Below are positions 57,401-64,000 of a stretch of DNA of 64,000 bases, one piece after another (position 1 is the first letter of the stretch; the number at the start of each line of letters is the position of its first letter). The stretch is from Chamaea fasciata (lineage: Eukaryota > Chordata > Aves > Passeriformes > Sylviidae): NCBI GenBank assembly GCA_029207755.1, contig JARCOQ010000003.1:43606144-43670143 (forward strand), given 5' to 3'. The notes under the pieces are model-generated. The model was not told the DNA's origin. It was given only the letters and a program-made list of their open reading frames with translations, and made no database searches. The position numbers and the translations under genes are program-made.

Positions 57401-60400
57401 AAGGGAAAAAAAAAGAAACCCCAAACCGACACTGCTACCTTCGATGCCTTGGCGATTTCACAAGCAGAATATATTAGAGTGGCACTTTTTCTGTTTCAAT
57501 TATTATCACAGAATCATAGAATTGTTTATGTGGAAAAGATGTTTAAAATCATCACGTCCAACCACTGTTTTCAATTAGATTTTTGAAGCTTTGTACAAAT
57601 CCTTCTATTAGCTGTCTAAATGTTTGTACTAAAGACCAGGAAGGAACCTTGAGTTTGAATGTAACACATTATCACCCTCAGGCCACTGCTTAATCTAGTA
57701 ATCAGCCATGTGGATGCCTACAGAAATTAATTATAATGGTAGGAAGCTCCATTCTCAAAGTTGAATGGTCAATTATCAATCACAGCTGCTTCATAATTCA
57801 GGCTTCCAAAGCTTGCAATTCTTACACAGCTATTCAAGGAAAGGAAAAGGGTAAAAGTCATGTAACTAAACATTAGAGATGCTGTACTTATTACTCCTAA
57901 CATCTGTGCAAAGCCATCCAGAAAATAACACATTAATTTTCAATATTAACCTTGTTTGCTTTCAGCTCCTTGGGAAAGTGATTTGGTTCTGCATGCCTCT
58001 GGCTTTCTGATTGAAATGGGTCTTATTTAAATGGTCTTATGTAGACCACATGTTACCAAGGCAAGGTTGGCTTGTGTTGCATCCTGCCATCTCTAGTCAC
58101 TGACAGGGGTCAGGAATACTCTCCTCGCAGGGGAGCACTTCAAGAAAAAATGAGCTACCATCATGAAATCTCTTCCAAACACTGATATATTGTTTCACCC
58201 AGCTTCTCAACCATTTGAAAATCCCCTTACAAAATTTCTGGAAATTATTTTAAATTGGCTTTGAAGAGACAGCCGAGTCTACATCCTAAACATGACTGCT
58301 GTTGCTGAAGCAAGTCAGCAGGGACTATGGTTTGATTGTGCTCCTTGAACTCAATGCCAATGTGTTTTCTCCTGCCTCAGCTCTTCCCCACTTGCCCTAT
58401 TAGCATTGCATTGGTGAGACTGCAGTGGGAGTCTCCTTGGGTGGTTAACTGAGACAGAGGTACCAGGTAACACAAGGGTTAGACAAAGAGCCCACATTAA
58501 TCAGAAACTGACCTCTCTTTCTTCAGCTAATTTCTTCAAAATTAGCACAGCTAACTGGCATCGTAAGCAAACGCTTTTGCTTACAATTTTTACACAGGTT
58601 AAAGAAAGCCCAGACAGAGGGGAAAAAAAAAATTAAGGCAAGGAACTAGCAAGCTCCAGCAACACTGAAGGAAAGCAGCTCTGCTTAATAGCAGCAGCAG
58701 CAACATGGAGTATCAAATGTACAGAGCAGAAAAGTGCCAATTCCCAAATCCAGATATTTCCTGGAGAGCAAAGGTGCCAGGAAGCCCACTTAATTAATCC
58801 TAAAAGTGTGACAGGAACAAAACATTCTGAAGAGAAGAACTGAAGTCCTGTGTCTGGTAAATCCCAGTGCAGTTATCCCTATACTTCTGCATCTTCCACC
58901 CTTGGCTCACAGGCCCAAGTGCAGCTGGGCAGTGTAAGACAGCAGATCCCTGTCCACATCACTGATATAAAAATTGTCAGAGAGTCTGCAGAATTACTGC
59001 ATTTTGAAAATACAGCCAGGATCTTAGATGAAGATTTTTTCCACTATTTTTGGGTTTTGTTTTCAATATATTAAAGCCTTGCTCTCTGCACTGTGAAATG
59101 AAACCAGTTAAGTGGACAGCTGCAGTAACTGCTTCAGTCCCCAGGCTGGGCTCCATCTGCAGAACAGATGAGATCAGACTCTGCACTCATCCAAGAAAGG
59201 CACTATCAGCAAAAGACAGAACTACATGAGCATGAGAAGCTTTCCATTACATCTGCCATACAGTCCCCATGCACAAGAATAGAATGTCAATGACCCATGG
59301 CAATAACCTACACACCACAAATACCACAGAATACAGCAAAGTTCTAACAAAAATACTTCATCTTTTTTACTCTGTTTCTAGATGCACATTCATATTCCAG
59401 TATCAACTGTTGCAAGCAGTTTAGTTTGCAAGAAACTGTAGCTCAATACAAGCAACAAGAAATACCCATATCATTTATTCTTATCTAGGCCCTATTAGAG
59501 GAAGCAGTTTAAAAAAAACATTATATGTGGTAAAAATGACCATCTAAGCAGCAGCTTAGAAAAGTAGAAAAAACATTGGTAGTGTGGGATCCATGCATAT
59601 GCTGAATGTAAGGGTGTAACACCTTATAAAATGCCTAAGAAATTATTCAAGGTGTATATGAGAGATGCATCCCTTTGAAGGGACATCTGGAGGCCAGTAG
59701 GAACTATGGACTCCCAAGTCATGTTTAAGGGTCAAAAAAGGCAGTCTATCTTCCAGAGACTCTCTGAATGCTCCTGGATTTTAGCGAGCATTTAGAAGTT
59801 TAGGAATAGCTGCCTAGGTTGCAAAATGCATGGATGTAGGTGCTGGGGATGTGGTCAGGAGGAAGAGCTGTCTGACAGCCAGGAAGCAGGACAGTTCACG
59901 TGACTGATGAATGTCAAACACCCCTTAGCATTTCTGGAAACTTGACGATCTTCCCACATGAATGCCTTATAAGATCAACCTACCCTGGATAACAGCAAAC
60001 TTTTTTTTTTTAATATAAAAAGACACAAAAAGGAAGATGGGTCACTTCACCATGTTTATGCTGAAGTGAGAAATAAGCTGACACAAACTTAGAGCTTCCT
60101 GCCAGACAGTAGTAAATAAACAGCCTGCCAAGCAAAGAAGAGATGATGAGATGGCAATGCTTGGCACCAGGCATGTACCTCCCTCTCCCATACTATCCCA
60201 GTTTCATGTGCTTCTTCCACTTCTAGACGCCAAGTCTGACAGCGTGCTCCACTTGGCTTGGCTGGGGTGGAGGGCACACAGTCAAGAGTATTTCCTGGCA
60301 CAGAAAAGGCATTCCTGAAAAACAGGTAGCCCTAGCCATAAAAAAAATAAAGAATAAGGGCTGCTTTAAACACATGTAATTCTGTGGACCGAATCTTCTT

Positions 60401-60807
60401 CCTCTCCAGCGCAGACAGAGAGTTTGGAAGGACTGTTCACCTTTTTGAATGCTTGTTGAACAATCCAGCCTACCTTGGACACACCAGATTGCCAGGCTGT
60501 AACTCTGTGCACAGAACCTGAATTAGTTCTCTCTGTACTAGGATGAGAGATGCCCCTCTCCCCAAGCTCTAAGAGTGCATTTCCCACGGCTATATTAAAG
60601 AATCAATGTAGCAGAGCCCTTCAAAGGAGCCCTTCAGAAAGGAAAATAGCGTGTATCTCCCTTCTCATTGATGGCCTCACTGTAAAGATCATCTATCTGT
60701 GTTTTTGTAGTTTAAATTACTAAATGACAATATTTACAAGGTTCCTCAGTGGGCAAAATGGATGAGAGCGAGCTTTGAATAGAAAGTAATGAAAGAAAAA
60801 GCCTTAC
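54406..60807. other. PCNX2: PCNX2 intron, W2 to W3 (6,402 bp)
   Basis: A GT-AG intron in phase 0, with donor GTAAGG and acceptor ATTTTCACAG. It carries a short CR1 3' end on the minus strand near 57504-57575. Short purine runs occur near 55415-55435 (GAAA repeats) and 57402-57416. No gene was recognised; open frames in this span are short and unconserved in appearance. Confidence 0.8.
57504..57575 (-). mobile_element. CR1 LINE 3' terminus, sense to PCNX2
   Basis: The plus strand starts ATCACAGAATCATAGAATTG and continues to ATCATCACGTCCAACCACTG, the reverse complement of a CR1 end with its tail. Only about 70 bp is left. Confidence 0.8.
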
Positions 60808-60904
60808 CACTGATTCTCTCATTTTTTCTGGGAGTGGATCTTCTGATGAATCTTCAAATCGTTGGCGTAGATAGTGAGGGACATATTTACACTGAATAAG
60901 GGAC
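60808..60904 (-). CDS. PCNX2: PCNX2 exon W2 (polar loop)
   Basis: The exon has 97 nt. The acceptor is a T-tract then AAACAG|GTCCC and the donor is TCAGTG|GTAAGG. The first base completes an ATG codon from W1, then comes SLIQCKYVPHYL and, further on, EDPLPEKMRESV. The start (SLIQ.K) and the end (DPLPEKM..SV) are family hallmarks. The middle, about YVPHYLRQRFEDSS, is unlike the PCNX1 sequence and is probably a fast-evolving polar loop between two membrane segments. The loop is basic then acidic and has no hydrophobic run. It ends in phase 0. Confidence 0.9.

Positions 60905-64000
<3,096 letters not shown>

Overview
This window is animal nuclear DNA, almost certainly from a bird. It is AT-rich and intron-dominated. 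It carries several CR1 LINE fragments whose 3' ends have avian-type tails (ATTCTATG-like repeats after a purine-rich '...gttggaactcgat...cccttccaaccc' end), and it has no recognisable Alu, B1 or other mammalian SINEs. The species cannot be named from the sequence. No bacterial, viral or plasmid features are visible.

The only gene I can support is a pecanex-family membrane protein gene, best matched to PCNX2, on the minus strand. Eleven coding exons lie at (transcription order, right to left) 63085-63194, 60808-60904, 54313-54405, 53627-53777, 49739-49880, 46111-46288, 33632-33740, 28997-29126, 15132-15190, 12516-12731 and 1608-1861. They total 1,539 nt, or exactly 513 codons. Every junction keeps frame and the chain has no stop codon. 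The encoded part is the middle of the protein: a series of hydrophobic membrane segments, a short hydrophilic linker, and a highly conserved block with a cysteine cluster. The start codon, early exons, C-terminal exons and both UTRs lie outside the window. In the exon entries W1-W11 number the exons within this window only. Family comparisons rest on remembered pecanex sequences; no alignment was run.

Layout from the left. 1-1607: intron with a CR1 tail. 1608-1861: exon W11. 1862-12515: intron. 12516-12731: W10. 12732-15131: intron. 15132-15190: W9. 15191-28996: the largest intron (13.8 kb). 28997-29126: W8. 29127-33631: a 4.5-kb intron with U12-type (minor spliceosome) signals. 33632-33740: W7. 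33741-46110: a 12.4-kb intron with a GC donor, holding two CR1 pieces. 46111-46288: W6. 49739-49880: W5. 53627-53777 and 54313-54405: W4 and W3, separated by only 535 bp. 60808-60904: W2. 63085-63194: W1. The remainder to 64000 is intron.

The most notable feature is the splice architecture around W7: its upstream intron begins with GC rather than GT, and its downstream intron has a perfect ATATCCTT minor-spliceosome donor, a near-perfect branch site, and AT-AG ends. I found no undescribed multi-gene system here. Everything else is intronic sequence with old retroelement fragments, simple repeats, small tandem duplications, a few clean inverted repeats, and some AT-rich stretches that might be conserved noncoding elements.
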